Shown here one piece after another: positions 1 through 7,361 of a DNA stretch of 16,802 bases. The stretch lies in the NCBI GenBank assembly GCA_050696075.1, contig JBOGUF010000066.1, forward strand, positions 1 through 16,802, read 5' to 3'. Source of the DNA: JBOGUF01 sp050696075. GTDB lineage: Bacteria; Chloroflexota; Chloroflexia; Thermomicrobiales; UBA6265. Position 1 is the stretch's first letter. Each line of letters opens with the position of its first letter. The notes under the pieces were generated by a model that made no database searches, was not told the DNA's origin, and worked only from the letters and a program-made list of their open reading frames with translations. Both the position numbers and the translations under genes were made by a program.

Positions 1-330
1 CTGATATGGTACCCAGTAAGCGGCACATCCGGCGAGGGTGCGGGCCTGGGCAGCGCCTCACCTCGCCCGGGACGATATCCCGTCATCCCTATCCCGGCTG
101 GCACCACCGGTCACACAGATGGCTTCCGTCAGAAGTGCCCCGCCCGACCCCTGATCCCGGTCGGCCGGGTGACGCGGTTGATCACCGCACCGCCACCAGC
201 ATCCCAAGGTCCCGGTTCCCGTCTAGCTTGATCAACCTGATCAACCTGGCAAGCACCGTCGAGGCGGTTCGCGAACCGCCTATTCCTTGGTTGTCCACCT
301 GGCCAACCTGGCCAAACAGCACCCGCCGCC
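1..330. other. Non-coding left end, no gene supported
   Basis: No open frame here has a recognisable domain, a good ribosome binding site or a credible composition; the frames that exist are arginine- and proline-rich shadows. The stretch lies downstream of the ParB-like gene, which ends at 331 on the minus strand. It contains a small hairpin with arms CCCGG and CCGGG at 156-169, and the 9-base repeat and palindrome element described separately at 230-317. It may act as the 3' region of the leftward operon. Confidence 0.5.
230..317. repeat. 9-base repeats flanking a perfect 20-bp palindrome
   Basis: Two exact copies of GATCAACCT stand at 230-247. Related 9-base units (GGCCAACCT, then GGCCAAAC) stand at 301-317. 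Between them, 262-281 is a perfect palindrome, AGGCGGTTCG followed directly by CGAACCGCCT. The element starts 13 bases beyond the stop codon of the leftward ParB-like gene, so it could act as a transcription terminator or a 3' stabilising structure. There is no T-run, so an intrinsic terminator of the classical kind is not shown. Confidence 0.6.
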
Positions 331-1278
331 CTACTCTTCCGGCTCCACCACCGGCTCCGCCCGCACCCGGTCGCGGTTCCCCGCGGTCAACGACTTCAGC
401 GCGGCCCTGGTGAGATCGCCGAGCCAACGGAGCGGGTTGCGGCGGCTGACGCCCCGCGCGTAATCAGCGGTGGCGGCGGCGGGGTCGAGGTCCCGGCCGT
501 AACGCTCGCGCAGCGCCTCCCGGTGCGCCATCACCCAGAGGTAAATGTCCGCCTCGGTGCGGTCGGGAAACCGCCGGGGGATGCCGCGCTGCCGGGCGAC
601 CTCGATGATCGGCAGGTAGATCTCGTCGTACCAGCGGCCGGCCGCCTCGTCGGTCCCGACCGGCCGTCCCAGTTCACCGCTCCACCACACCCGATGCTCC
701 TCGATCTGCTCCCAGATCTCGTCGTAGCGACCGAGCGCGGTCGGGCGTATGTCGTGCTCCGGCCTCAGCTTATCCAGATTCGTCCGGCGCAAAAACTCCG
801 CGTATTCGACTTGCAGCAACAGTTCCTTCGGCGTCATCGAGGCATAGAGCGGCACGCGGATGTGACTCTCGATCACCTCCCCGTCGATGAACTCGACCCC
901 GCGCTCCCTCGCCACCGAGACCCGGTGGTTGCCGTCCTTCACGAAGTAGACCTCGCCCACCTTGTAGAGCTGGATCGGCGGCAGGCGCACGTCCTGGTAG
1001 TAGGCGCGGTCGACGTTCTGCCAGCGCCCGCGGGTGTAGTTGTGCCGTGGCAAGAACTCGCGGTCGAAGTCGTGGAACCGGTCCACGCTCCCCACGATCT
1101 TGGCCACCGGCACCGTCTGATATCCGCGGTAGCTCTCCCCCTCCGGCGAGTAGCGGCGGCGCACCTCGTGGAACGGAATCAAGTCGTTGGACCGGCGACC
1201 GACGACGGCGAGCAGGTCGTGAAAGAACGCCCGGTGGCGCGCGCGCTCGAAGTCGGTTCGAATTTGGTCGTCGTACAT
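331..1278 (-). CDS. ParB-N-like domain protein of unknown function
   Basis: Protein of about 315 residues. Residues 111-124 carry a ParB/sulfiredoxin-fold signature (YFVKDGNHRVSVAR), preceded by the usual 'LPPIQLYKVG' strand; this fold binds nucleotides in ParB and related proteins. The C-terminal half (about 200-290) is helical, with a conserved-looking stretch DRTEADIYLWVMAHREAL that I associate with DUF4032-like proteins of Actinobacteria and Chloroflexota, though I cannot confirm that assignment. No helix-turn-helix or transmembrane segment is visible, so it is probably cytoplasmic. The frame runs open to 1389, but the ATG at 1278 is preferred: GGAG lies 8 bases upstream, and the longer version would overlap the previous gene with low-complexity residues. 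It lies 52 bases after the metallophosphoesterase gene and is probably co-transcribed with it. Its function is not known to me. Confidence 0.75.
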   Translation of the reverse strand: MYDDQIRTDFERARHRAFFHDLLAVVGRRSNDLIPFHEVRRRYSPEGESYRGYQTVPVAKIVGSVDRFHDFDREFLPRHNYTRGRWQNVDRAYYQDVRLPPIQLYKVGEVYFVKDGNHRVSVARERGVEFIDGEVIESHIRVPLYASMTPKELLLQVEYAEFLRRTNLDKLRPEHDIRPTALGRYDEIWEQIEEHRVWWSGELGRPVGTDEAAGRWYDEIYLPIIEVARQRGIPRRFPDRTEADIYLWVMAHREALRERYGRDLDPAAATADYARGVSRRNPLRWLGDLTRAALKSLTAGNRDRVRAEPVVEPEE

Positions 1279-1330
1279 GCGATTGGCTCCAGCCTCGGGG
1301 ACAAGGGGCGATGGGGCGACGGGCCGACGG

Positions 1331-2029
1331 TTAGGACGTGCCGACTTCCGCCGGCTCGCGAACGGCGCGCGTGGAGCCTTGGGGATCAAGCTCGATGTCG
1401 AGCACCCGGTACGGATAGACGTTGATCACCGCCGTCTCGGCAAAGGTCGCCTGGTACGGCTCGTTGCGGTCGTAGAGGTGGACGTGACCGTGCAAGTGGT
1501 AGGTCGGATGAAACCATCGCAAAAACCGCCGCATCGCCACGAACCCGCGGTGCGGCTTGTCCTCGCGGTCATTCACGTCGCGCGGCGGGGCGTGAGTAAT
1601 CAGCACGTCGAGGGCGCGGCCGTGCCGCAGCTTGTTCCAGAGCAGCCGCGGCGCCATGCGCCAGATCATGCCCATCATCTGCCACTCGGTGTACTGCGTC
1701 TCTTCCCCGTCACAGTAGCGGGGCGAGCCGGGGAGCCCGGCCAACATCAGCCCGGTAAAGTCGTCGCGCCGCACCTTCCCGCCGAGGTCGATGCACCCCA
1801 TTGGGTCGTAGTGCTTGCCGCGCTCGCCTTTGCGCGTCAACTCCTCCAGGTGGTTGCCGAGCACAAAATAGACCGGCCGGTCGAGCGCGTCGGCCAGGAA
1901 CTCCAAATAGCTCGCGGGGAGATCCCCACAGCCAAAGACAATCTGGATATCCGGCATCCGTACGCGCAACGTCGCGCTATGGATGCGGGGGTCGATCTGG
2001 TCGGAAACGGCAAGCGCGCGGATCGCCAT
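1331..2029 (-). CDS. Calcineurin-like metallophosphoesterase
   Basis: Protein of 232 residues with the calcineurin-like phosphoesterase motif order: SD at 9-10, GCGDLP at 33-38, GNH at 58-60, THAPP at 145-149 and HLHGHVH at 178-184. These residues normally bind two metal ions and cleave a phosphoester bond. The first motif reads D-Q-I instead of the usual D-x-H, so one metal ligand is changed; from memory this is a feature of a Chloroflexota subfamily. No signal peptide or membrane segment is visible. The ATG at 2029 is preceded by AAGGGA about 5 bases upstream. It is the first gene of a probable two-gene unit with the ParB-like gene. The natural substrate is unknown; cyclic nucleotides, nucleotides or nucleic acids are all possible. 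Confidence 0.88.
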   Translation of the reverse strand: MAIRALAVSDQIDPRIHSATLRVRMPDIQIVFGCGDLPASYLEFLADALDRPVYFVLGNHLEELTRKGERGKHYDPMGCIDLGGKVRRDDFTGLMLAGLPGSPRYCDGEETQYTEWQMMGMIWRMAPRLLWNKLRHGRALDVLITHAPPRDVNDREDKPHRGFVAMRRFLRWFHPTYHLHGHVHLYDRNEPYQATFAETAVINVYPYRVLDIELDPQGSTRAVREPAEVGTS

Positions 2030-2033
2030 CGAT

Positions 2034-2109
2034 TCCCTTGCCTGTGCACGAATCCGCCGCCGCGCGGGTTCGGCGGCGGCGTTAAGGGTACTTCATGATG
2101 GCGAGTCAA
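2034..2109 (-). promoter_or_regulatory. Possible promoter and 5'-leader hairpin of the metallophosphoesterase gene
   Basis: Read on the minus strand, TTGACT (2104-2109) is a good -35 match, followed after 17 bases by a weak -10 (CTTAAC, 2081-2086). Between this and the start codon lies a perfect 9-bp stem, CCGCCGCCG (2054-2062) with CGGCGGCGG (2071-2079) and an 8-base loop. The AAGGGA ribosome binding site is at 2034-2039. The hairpin is strong enough to affect leader folding. The promoter call rests on the -35 alone. Confidence 0.35.
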
Positions 2110-2262
2110 GTTCGCGAGGTTAGAAACCCCGCGCTGTACTCCGGAACCTACAAAACCCCTCCGGGATTATGGAAATGGGCCTGCCGACCACGGCCCCGGA
2201 AGGGCTTCTCGTAGGTTGAGCCCCTGGTTTCAACCTGGAGAATCGGGGTCATTCTCGCGGCG

Positions 2263-3000
2263 TCAATCCGCCAGCAGATTCGCCCGCACCCGCTCCAAAT
2301 GCCCCGGCTCGACCCCGCACTCCACCAACAACCGCTCCGTCGAGCCGTATCGTTCGTCGACCGCGGTCAGGAAGGCGGCCATCGACTCCGGACGCGCCGA
2401 GAGAAACTCCGCCTCGATCTCGTCGAACGGCGTAGCCTCGCCCCGGGTGCGGGCTTCGGCCATCCACTCGGTGAGGTAGCTGTCGGTCAGAGCATAGTCA
2501 GCGATGATCTGCTCGTCGTCCACGCCCAGCGTGCGTAGGATGAGCGCGGAGATCATCCCTGTCCGGTCCTTGCCGGCGAAACAGTGGTAGACGATCGGGT
2601 AGCGCCGCTCGTCGGCCAACATCGCGAAGAGCTCGGCGATGCAGTCACCGGCGCAGCTCGTGTCGCGCAGGTAGTAGCCGACAATGCCGGGCAACTCCGG
2701 CTCCGGCAGTCCCACGAAGGCGCGGTAGTAGGGTACGTGGCAATGGAGCGTGACTTCGCCGTCGTGCAGCGGACTGCGGCCGGTCAGCTCCAACTCCTCG
2801 TCGGTGCGCAGGTCGATCACGGTTGCGATGCCGATCTCGCGCAGCGTCGCGATGTCCTCTTGGGTGAGCTTCTCGTGCCCATCGCTACGGAAGAGCCGCC
2901 GCCAGCGGACCCTCCGCCCATCGGCCGCCTGATACCCCCCAAGGTCCCGGAAGTTATAGAGCCCCGTCAGCGGAATCCGTCGCTCGAGCTCGGCAATCAT
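2263..3000 (-). CDS. Tyrosine/dual-specificity protein phosphatase family protein
   Basis: Protein of 245 residues of the bacterial tyrosine-phosphatase type (Y_phosphatase3-like, as in secreted PtpB and related lipid or protein phosphatases). The active-site loop is HCFAGKDRTG at 139-148: C140 is the nucleophile and R146 binds phosphate, giving an intact C-x5-R motif. The N-terminal LTGLYNFRDLGGY (11-23) and the following R-R-L-F-R-S-D stretch are typical of this family. The middle segment VIDLRTDEELEL matches the conserved 'D-L-R-x-x-x-E' region. No signal peptide is visible, so the enzyme is probably cytoplasmic. The ATG at 3000 has GAGGAGG 6 bases upstream. It stands alone, 104 bases after the phzF stop; a GC-rich hairpin lies between. 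The substrate, a phosphoprotein, phosphoinositide or other phosphoester, cannot be told from sequence. Confidence 0.88.
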   Translation of the reverse strand: MIAELERRIPLTGLYNFRDLGGYQAADGRRVRWRRLFRSDGHEKLTQEDIATLREIGIATVIDLRTDEELELTGRSPLHDGEVTLHCHVPYYRAFVGLPEPELPGIVGYYLRDTSCAGDCIAELFAMLADERRYPIVYHCFAGKDRTGMISALILRTLGVDDEQIIADYALTDSYLTEWMAEARTRGEATPFDEIEAEFLSARPESMAAFLTAVDERYGSTERLLVECGVEPGHLERVRANLLAD

Positions 3001-3026
3001 CGGCGCCTCCTCATATATGCGTGCGC

Positions 3027-3044
3027 GCCCCGGTCAGCCGGGGC
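3027..3044 (-). terminator. GC hairpin between phzF and the phosphatase gene
   Basis: GCCCCGG (3027-3033) and CCGGGGC (3038-3044) form a perfect 7-bp stem with the tetraloop TCAG. It lies 61 bases beyond the phzF-family stop codon and 27 bases before the phosphatase start. It could terminate the lrp-phzF transcript or sit in the phosphatase leader. No T-run follows, so the terminator reading is tentative. Confidence 0.35.
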
Positions 3045-3104
3045 CGTCATGGAGGCTACCCTACCGGCTCGACCATTCCCGAGTCAAATGGAAATCCACA
3101 TGCG

Positions 3105-4034
3105 CTATGAATCAGCCGGCAGGGAGAGTTCACCGGTCAGCACGGGGACGACACCACCGCCGACCTCGATCGCCCAATTGTCGGCTTCGCGGCGCAGGCG
3201 AATGTGGAGCCAACTCTGTCGCCCCATTTTCGTCCCTTGCTCGCTGACGATGTTGACCTCGTCACCAGCCGCCACGAGTCCCTCACGAACGAGGTACAGG
3301 CCGAGCGGACCACTGGCGCTGCCCGTCGCCGGATCCTCCGGAATACTCGGCATATCGAGTGGGAAGAGACGGGAATAGACGCGGCCGGCTGCCGGGTCGG
3401 GATCGGGAGCAAAGACAAAGACACCAAGCGCCCCCTTGCAGAACGGGCTAGCGTGCAGCGTGGGCAAATCGGGAACGGCTCGATCGACCGCCTCGCGATC
3501 GCGGAGCGGGACGTAGAGGGAGGCGACACCCGTCGAGCCGACGAGGATCGGGGCGCCGTCCAGCAGGTCGGCCGGGTCGAGCCGCAGCGCCCGCGCGATG
3601 GCCGCCCGGTCCGTCCGCGCCGATCCGAAGGTGGTGGGCGGATGGCGCATCCAGATCATCGACGGGATCGCGGGGTCGCCTTCGAGCCAGACTGGCACCG
3701 GTCCGATCCCTTCCTCTAGCACCGCGTTCGTCGCTCCAGCGGGGAGCCGGCCGTGGACCGCCAGCACCCAGGTCGTGCCGATCGTCGGGTGCCCAGCGAA
3801 GGGCAACTCGCCGCTTGGCATAAAGATGCGGACCCTCGCCGCGTGGCGCGGATCAGCCGGGGGCAAGACGAACGTCGTCTCCGATAGGTTCATCTCGTTG
3901 GCAATCGCCTGCATCTCTTCGTCACTCAGGCCCTCGCCATCGAGAAAGACGGCCAGCGGATTCCCACCGAAGATGCGATCCGTAAAGACATCGACTTGAA
4001 CGAAGCGGTACGAGCGCTTGGCGCTATCGGGCAT
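3105..4034 (-). CDS. PhzF family isomerase/epimerase
   Basis: Protein of about 309 residues, the normal length for the PhzF/DapF-like fold with two similar domains. Family landmarks are present: VDVFTDRIFGGNPLAVF (14-30), NLSETTFV (49-56) with E52 in the place of the PhzF catalytic glutamate, FAGHPTIGT (79-87), and a DPATGSASGPLG loop in the second half that normally contacts the substrate carboxylate. Characterised PhzF isomerises a dihydroanthranilate, but most members have unknown substrates, so no phenazine role is implied. The frame is open to 4220, but the ATG at 4034 has AGGGG 6 bases upstream, and the residues before it would overlap the lrp stop. It lies 17 bases after the Lrp/AsnC gene, so the two are very likely one operon. 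The regulator next door suggests an amino-acid-like substrate; that is inference. Confidence 0.9.
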   Translation of the reverse strand: MPDSAKRSYRFVQVDVFTDRIFGGNPLAVFLDGEGLSDEEMQAIANEMNLSETTFVLPPADPRHAARVRIFMPSGELPFAGHPTIGTTWVLAVHGRLPAGATNAVLEEGIGPVPVWLEGDPAIPSMIWMRHPPTTFGSARTDRAAIARALRLDPADLLDGAPILVGSTGVASLYVPLRDREAVDRAVPDLPTLHASPFCKGALGVFVFAPDPDPAAGRVYSRLFPLDMPSIPEDPATGSASGPLGLYLVREGLVAAGDEVNIVSEQGTKMGRQSWLHIRLRREADNWAIEVGGGVVPVLTGELSLPADS

Positions 4035-4051
4035 AGAAGACCCCTGGGCAG

Positions 4052-4549
4052 TCAGCGTTCGGGCAGCAGCAGCGAACGGAGCGGCACGGGCGAGGATTGG
4101 ACCAGCGTGGTATTCGTGGTTCCCAAGCGGAGGAAGTGGTCGAGTATTCGGTCGAGTTGGTCGACCGCCGGCAGATACACCTTCAGCAGGAAACAGTCCT
4201 CCCCGGTGATCCGGTGGCACTCCACGACCTCGGCGATGGACCGCGCGAGTTCGGCCACGTTGGCGAGTTGCCCCGGGTTGGGCCGGACACGGACGTAGGC
4301 CGTCAGCGGTAGCCCAAGCGCGGCGGGATCGACGTCCAAATGGTAGCCGCGAATGACCCCCGTCTCCTCCAAGCGACGAACGCGCTCGGTGACGGCGGGA
4401 GACGACATGCCCACCCGCCGTCCAAGTTCCGTCATGCTGATCCGCGGATCGCGCCGCAACTCGTCGAGCAGCCGCAAATTAACGCGGTCGAGCACGCCAT
4501 TCGAAGGTTCACAAGCAAAGAGGCGCTCGGACGTTGGATCTCTATCCAC
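4052..4549 (-). CDS. Lrp/AsnC family transcriptional regulator
   Basis: Protein of 165 residues with the standard two-part Lrp layout. Residues about 22-75 form the winged helix-turn-helix (LRRDPRISMTELGRRVGMSS then PAVTERVRRLEETGVIRGY), and residues about 82-160 form the RAM/ligand-binding domain (AYVRVRPNPG and the ECHRITGEDCFLLKVYL strand typical of the effector site). Such proteins form dimers to octamers and respond to amino acids. The start is GTG at 4549 with AAGGAG at 4561-4566, spacing 11. It heads a leftward operon with phzF and faces the EamA exporter across a 62-bp gap, so autoregulation and control of the exporter are both likely by analogy with other Lrp-exporter pairs. Confidence 0.93.
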   Translation of the reverse strand: MDRDPTSERLFACEPSNGVLDRVNLRLLDELRRDPRISMTELGRRVGMSSPAVTERVRRLEETGVIRGYHLDVDPAALGLPLTAYVRVRPNPGQLANVAELARSIAEVVECHRITGEDCFLLKVYLPAVDQLDRILDHFLRLGTTNTTLVQSSPVPLRSLLLPER

Positions 4550-4611
4550 GAGCCGGTAATCTCCTTAAGCTTGCCATGTACCAAACGCCACCCACATTCT
4601 AGCATCGTGGC
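4550..4611. promoter_or_regulatory. Divergent promoter region between lrp-type regulator and EamA exporter
   Basis: This 62-bp gap must hold promoters for both directions. Leftward, TAGAAT (4596-4601 complement) is a good -10 match; no good -35 is seen. Rightward, TTGCCA (4571-4576) is a good -35, with weak -10 candidates around 4595-4600. A rightward start would then fall within a few bases of the exporter ATG at 4612, which also lacks a clear ribosome binding site, so the exporter mRNA may be leaderless. The two candidate promoters overlap, which would make transcription in the two directions mutually exclusive. Confidence 0.4.
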
Positions 4612-5511
4612 ATGGCAGCGCATACGACGGGAAACAGCGCCACGCGCCGGCATTGGGATATCACGGGAGCGATCCCTCCACACGCCTTCTTCCTGGTCAG
4701 CGCCATCTTCCACTATCTTGGTCCGGCGTTCGCCGTGCTGCTGTTCGCCCACGTCGACGTCCTCGGCGTCGCCTGGTTGCGCATCGCCAGCGCCGCGGCG
4801 GTCTTCGCGGTCTGGCGCCGCCCCTGGCGTGTTATCGTCGGCAGCGCACGCGCGCAACGGCACGCCGTCCTCGCCCTGGGCGCGGTGCTGGGAGCGATGA
4901 ATGTCTGTTTCTACCTTGCCATTGCCCGCCTGCCCCTCGGGACGGTTGGCGCGATCGAGTTCCTTGGGCCAATCGCCCTCGCGGCCTTCGGATTGCGCCG
5001 GGCACGGAACTTCCTGGCGCTTGGACTCGTCGTGGCCGGGATCGGGCTGCTGACCGACGTGCGTCTGGCCGGGGAGCCGCTCGGGTTCGCCTTCGCCTTC
5101 GCCAACAGCGCCCTCTTCTTGCTGTATGTCGTGCTCGGGCATCGCATCGCACAGGCCGGCGGGGGCCGCATCGATCTGCTGGGGGCGGCGATGATCGTCG
5201 CCCTGGTGACCGTGACGCCGTTCGCGGTTGCCGGCGCGGCGCCGGCATTCACCCGCTTGGATCTCCTGCTGGCCGGCGTTGGCGTGGGCATCTGCTCGTC
5301 GGTCGTGCCCTATGTCTGCGACCAATTGGCGATGGCCCGGTTGCCGCGCGCAACCTTCGCCCTCCTCCTGGCCCTGCTGCCCGCGTGCGCGGCGGCAATC
5401 GGTTTCGTCGTTCTGCGGCAGCAACCGCATCCGGTCGAAGTCGCCGGTATCGCGCTCATCGTCTGCGCTGTCGCCATCCACCGCGAGCCGGATGGGTCAG
5501 GGGCCGGCTAA
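4612..5511 (+). CDS. EamA-family transporter, RhtA-like amino-acid exporter
   Basis: Protein of 299 residues with about ten hydrophobic segments in two EamA/DMT repeats, typical of 10-TM drug/metabolite exporters in the inner membrane. The stretch NVCFYLAIARLPLGTVGAIE and the following EFLGPIALA match the conserved region of threonine/homoserine exporters (RhtA type), and PYVCDQLAMARLP recurs in the second repeat. The first 15 residues are polar and unconserved; a later start is possible, but no better ribosome binding site is seen. The gene is divergent from an Lrp/AsnC regulator, an arrangement used for amino-acid efflux control. The substrate is inferred: amino acid or a related small metabolite. 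Confidence 0.88.
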   Translation: MAAHTTGNSATRRHWDITGAIPPHAFFLVSAIFHYLGPAFAVLLFAHVDVLGVAWLRIASAAAVFAVWRRPWRVIVGSARAQRHAVLALGAVLGAMNVCFYLAIARLPLGTVGAIEFLGPIALAAFGLRRARNFLALGLVVAGIGLLTDVRLAGEPLGFAFAFANSALFLLYVVLGHRIAQAGGGRIDLLGAAMIVALVTVTPFAVAGAAPAFTRLDLLLAGVGVGICSSVVPYVCDQLAMARLPRATFALLLALLPACAAAIGFVVLRQQPHPVEVAGIALIVCAVAIHREPDGSGAG

Positions 5512-5635
5512 GGGGGTCGACCGATCATGGCGACGTCGGAGGGGCAATCGCCGCGGCCGCCGGGTGTCGCCAGAGGCTTGTCAGCACGGACAACACTCCT
5601 CCCCGGGCCTTTGTCAGAGACGCTCGGAGGACCGG

Positions 5636-5658
5636 CGGGCGGCCAGTTTGGCCGCCCG
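5636..5658. terminator. Hairpin between convergent exporter and ada genes
   Basis: CGGGCGGCC (5636-5644) and GGCCGCCCG (5650-5658) form a perfect 9-bp stem with a 5-base loop. It lies in the 179-bp gap between two genes that end towards each other, 33 bases beyond the ada stop, the expected place for a bidirectional terminator. Neither side has a strong T-run. The rest of the gap (5512-5635) shows nothing recognisable. Confidence 0.5.
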
Positions 5659-5690
5659 TTCGGGTTCGGATCGATGGGAGTCAGGAACAT

Positions 5691-6776
5691 CTAGTCCGCG
5701 GCGAGAGCCTGCTCTTGCGCGAGCAGCGCCTGCTTGCGTTCGACGCCCCAGCGGTAGCCGCCGGGGCCGCCGTCGGCGCGCACGACGCGATGGCAGGGAA
5801 CGACAACCGCGACGGGGTTCTCGGCGCAGGCGCGGGCGACGGCGCGGGCCGCGTCCGGCTGGCCGATGGCCTGGGCGACCTCGCCGTAGGTTCGCGTCGC
5901 CCCGATTGGGATCGTCCGCAGCGCGTCCCAGACCCGGCGTTGGAAGGCGGTCGCCCGCACGTCGAGCGGGATGTCGAGGTGGGGATGGGTGCCGCTCACA
6001 CGATCGACGACGGCCTGCACCCAGGCGCCGGCGACGCCGTCGTCGCGATGGATCGCCGCCGCTGGGAACTCGCGCCGCAGCATGGCGGTCAGCGCCTCGT
6101 CCGCATCGCCGAACTGGACCGCGCAGACCCCGCGCGCGGTCGCCGCCACCAGCATGCGGCCGAACGGGCTGTCGACGATCGTAAAGGAGATCGATTCGCC
6201 CACGCCGCCCTGGCGATAGGTGTTCGGTGTCATCCCCAGGCGCGCGTCGGCCCGCTCATAGAGGCGACTACTCGACCCAAATCCTGCCTCGTAGAGCGCG
6301 GAGGTGACGTCGCCGCGCTCCCGCAGGCCGTTCTTGACCGTGGCTAAGCGGCGCGACTCAGCGTACGCGCGCGGCGTGATCCCGACGATGCGGCGGAACG
6401 TCCGGTGCAGATGGTGCGGGCTGACGCCGACTGCCGCGCTCAGCGCGGCGAGCGTGATCGGCTCGTCGGCGTGCGCGTCGATGTACCGGGAGGCGCGGGC
6501 GACGAAGTCCGCCTGGGCGTCGATCTGATCCGGCTTGCACCGCCGGCACGGCCGGAACCCGGCGCGCTCGGCCTCGTCTCGAGATTCGAGGAAGACAACG
6601 TTCTCCCGATTCGGCCGCCGCGAAGGACACGACGGCCGGCAATAAACCCCTGTTGTCCGCACGCCGAAATACCACGTTCCATCCAGCGCTCGATCGCGAT
6701 CGAGAACTGCTTGCCAAAGCTGATCAGGCGTGGTCTTCAATGCCGTTGTCGTCGTCATGTTTGGTTGAAGTGCCAT
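5691..6776 (-). CDS. ada: Ada-type methylphosphotriester / O6-methylguanine-DNA methyltransferase and regulator
   Basis: Protein of about 361 residues with the full Ada layout. The N-terminal zinc domain has C46, C50, C77 and C80 with the same spacing as E. coli C38/C42/C69/C72; C46 (TTGVYCRPSC) is the methylphosphotriester acceptor. An AraC-type helix-turn-helix follows (about 90-190, with AVGVSPHHLHRTFRRIVGIT). The C-terminal methyltransferase domain has VVPCHRVVRADG with acceptor C328. It repairs alkylated DNA by accepting methyl groups irreversibly, and the methylated N-terminal domain usually activates transcription of its own gene. The start at 6776 is chosen because AAGGAG (6785-6790) lies 8 bases before it; the ATG at 6794 lies inside that site's upstream flank. 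It sits 66 bases after copy A of the unknown two-gene module, in the same direction. Confidence 0.95.
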   Translation of the reverse strand: MALQPNMTTTTALKTTPDQLWQAVLDRDRALDGTWYFGVRTTGVYCRPSCPSRRPNRENVVFLESRDEAERAGFRPCRRCKPDQIDAQADFVARASRYIDAHADEPITLAALSAAVGVSPHHLHRTFRRIVGITPRAYAESRRLATVKNGLRERGDVTSALYEAGFGSSSRLYERADARLGMTPNTYRQGGVGESISFTIVDSPFGRMLVAATARGVCAVQFGDADEALTAMLRREFPAAAIHRDDGVAGAWVQAVVDRVSGTHPHLDIPLDVRATAFQRRVWDALRTIPIGATRTYGEVAQAIGQPDAARAVARACAENPVAVVVPCHRVVRADGGPGGYRWGVERKQALLAQEQALAAD

Positions 6777-6842
6777 TACGCAATCTCCTTTCATGGAAGA
6801 TGGTAACGGCGATACGGGCGAGAAACTATCCGAAGCTTGCGC

Positions 6843-7361
6843 TCAAACTCGATGCGTCACGGTCTGGTCGGCTCGGTCCAGCACCGCCCGGCAATCGGCC
6901 CGTAGCGGCTGCACGCCGAACTCAACGATCGCGCAACGGATCACGTCGACGAGCGAGACCGGACCGGTCGGCAGGTGAACCTTCGAGAGATCGGCGTTGC
7001 CGGCGCGGCATCCAACGTGGAGATGCGACGTGACAACGTGGCTTTTCCCTTCTGGATGCCAGTGAAAGGACAGGATCATCCGGTTCTGACTGGCGAGGAG
7101 TTCAATGAGATAACCCACGGTTTCAGTTCGCCAGACTCGCTCTGAACTCGATGGAGAACGAGACGCGTACCAAAGGGCGAATCGCATGGAATACTCGTCG
7201 GCGCGTCCGAGCCGAACGACTCCTGGCAAAGCGACCTGATTGGGGTCACCTATGGCGTCTCCGCGTTGGCGGACGAGGACGGTGCGCGTCACGCACGAAA
7301 GAGCGCGCTGAAGTTCGCTGACAAAGCCGTCGTTCGACTCGGCAGCGGCCCTACCGACCAA
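6843..7361 (-). CDS. Unknown protein, larger partner of two-gene module, copy A
   Basis: Protein of 172 residues that I do not recognise as a named family. It aligns along its whole length with the 174-residue product at 7733-8257. Shared blocks: LQRALSCV near the start, FHWHPEG (99-105), a following HLH (113-115), DLSKVHLPTG (124-133), then DV--CAI---GV-PLR-D near the end. The conserved histidines (H100, H102, H113, H115, H129) and K127 suggest a metal-binding or catalytic core. No signal peptide or membrane segment is visible. The start is a TTG inside the end of the upstream small gene (11-nt overlap), with no clear ribosome binding site, so translation probably depends on the upstream gene. 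A histidine-rich core in a small protein encoded after a tiny partner recalls toxin-antitoxin pairs, but no such activity is shown by the sequence. Confidence 0.7.
   Translation of the reverse strand: MVGRAAAESNDGFVSELQRALSCVTRTVLVRQRGDAIGDPNQVALPGVVRLGRADEYSMRFALWYASRSPSSSERVWRTETVGYLIELLASQNRMILSFHWHPEGKSHVVTSHLHVGCRAGNADLSKVHLPTGPVSLVDVIRCAIVEFGVQPLRADCRAVLDRADQTVTHRV

Noticed and set aside
6..413. A 135-codon plus-strand frame at the left edge
   Set aside because: Proline- and arginine-rich, crosses the palindrome and repeats, and runs into the 3' end of the ParB-like gene on the other strand.
523..2098. Long plus-strand frames opposite the ParB-like and metallophosphoesterase genes
   Set aside because: They are antisense to genes with clear motifs, and their products lack recognisable features.
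4653..6347. A 564-codon open frame on the plus strand
   Set aside because: It overlaps the EamA exporter in another frame and runs antisense through ada. Its product is arginine-rich with no domain, as expected for a shadow frame in GC-rich DNA.
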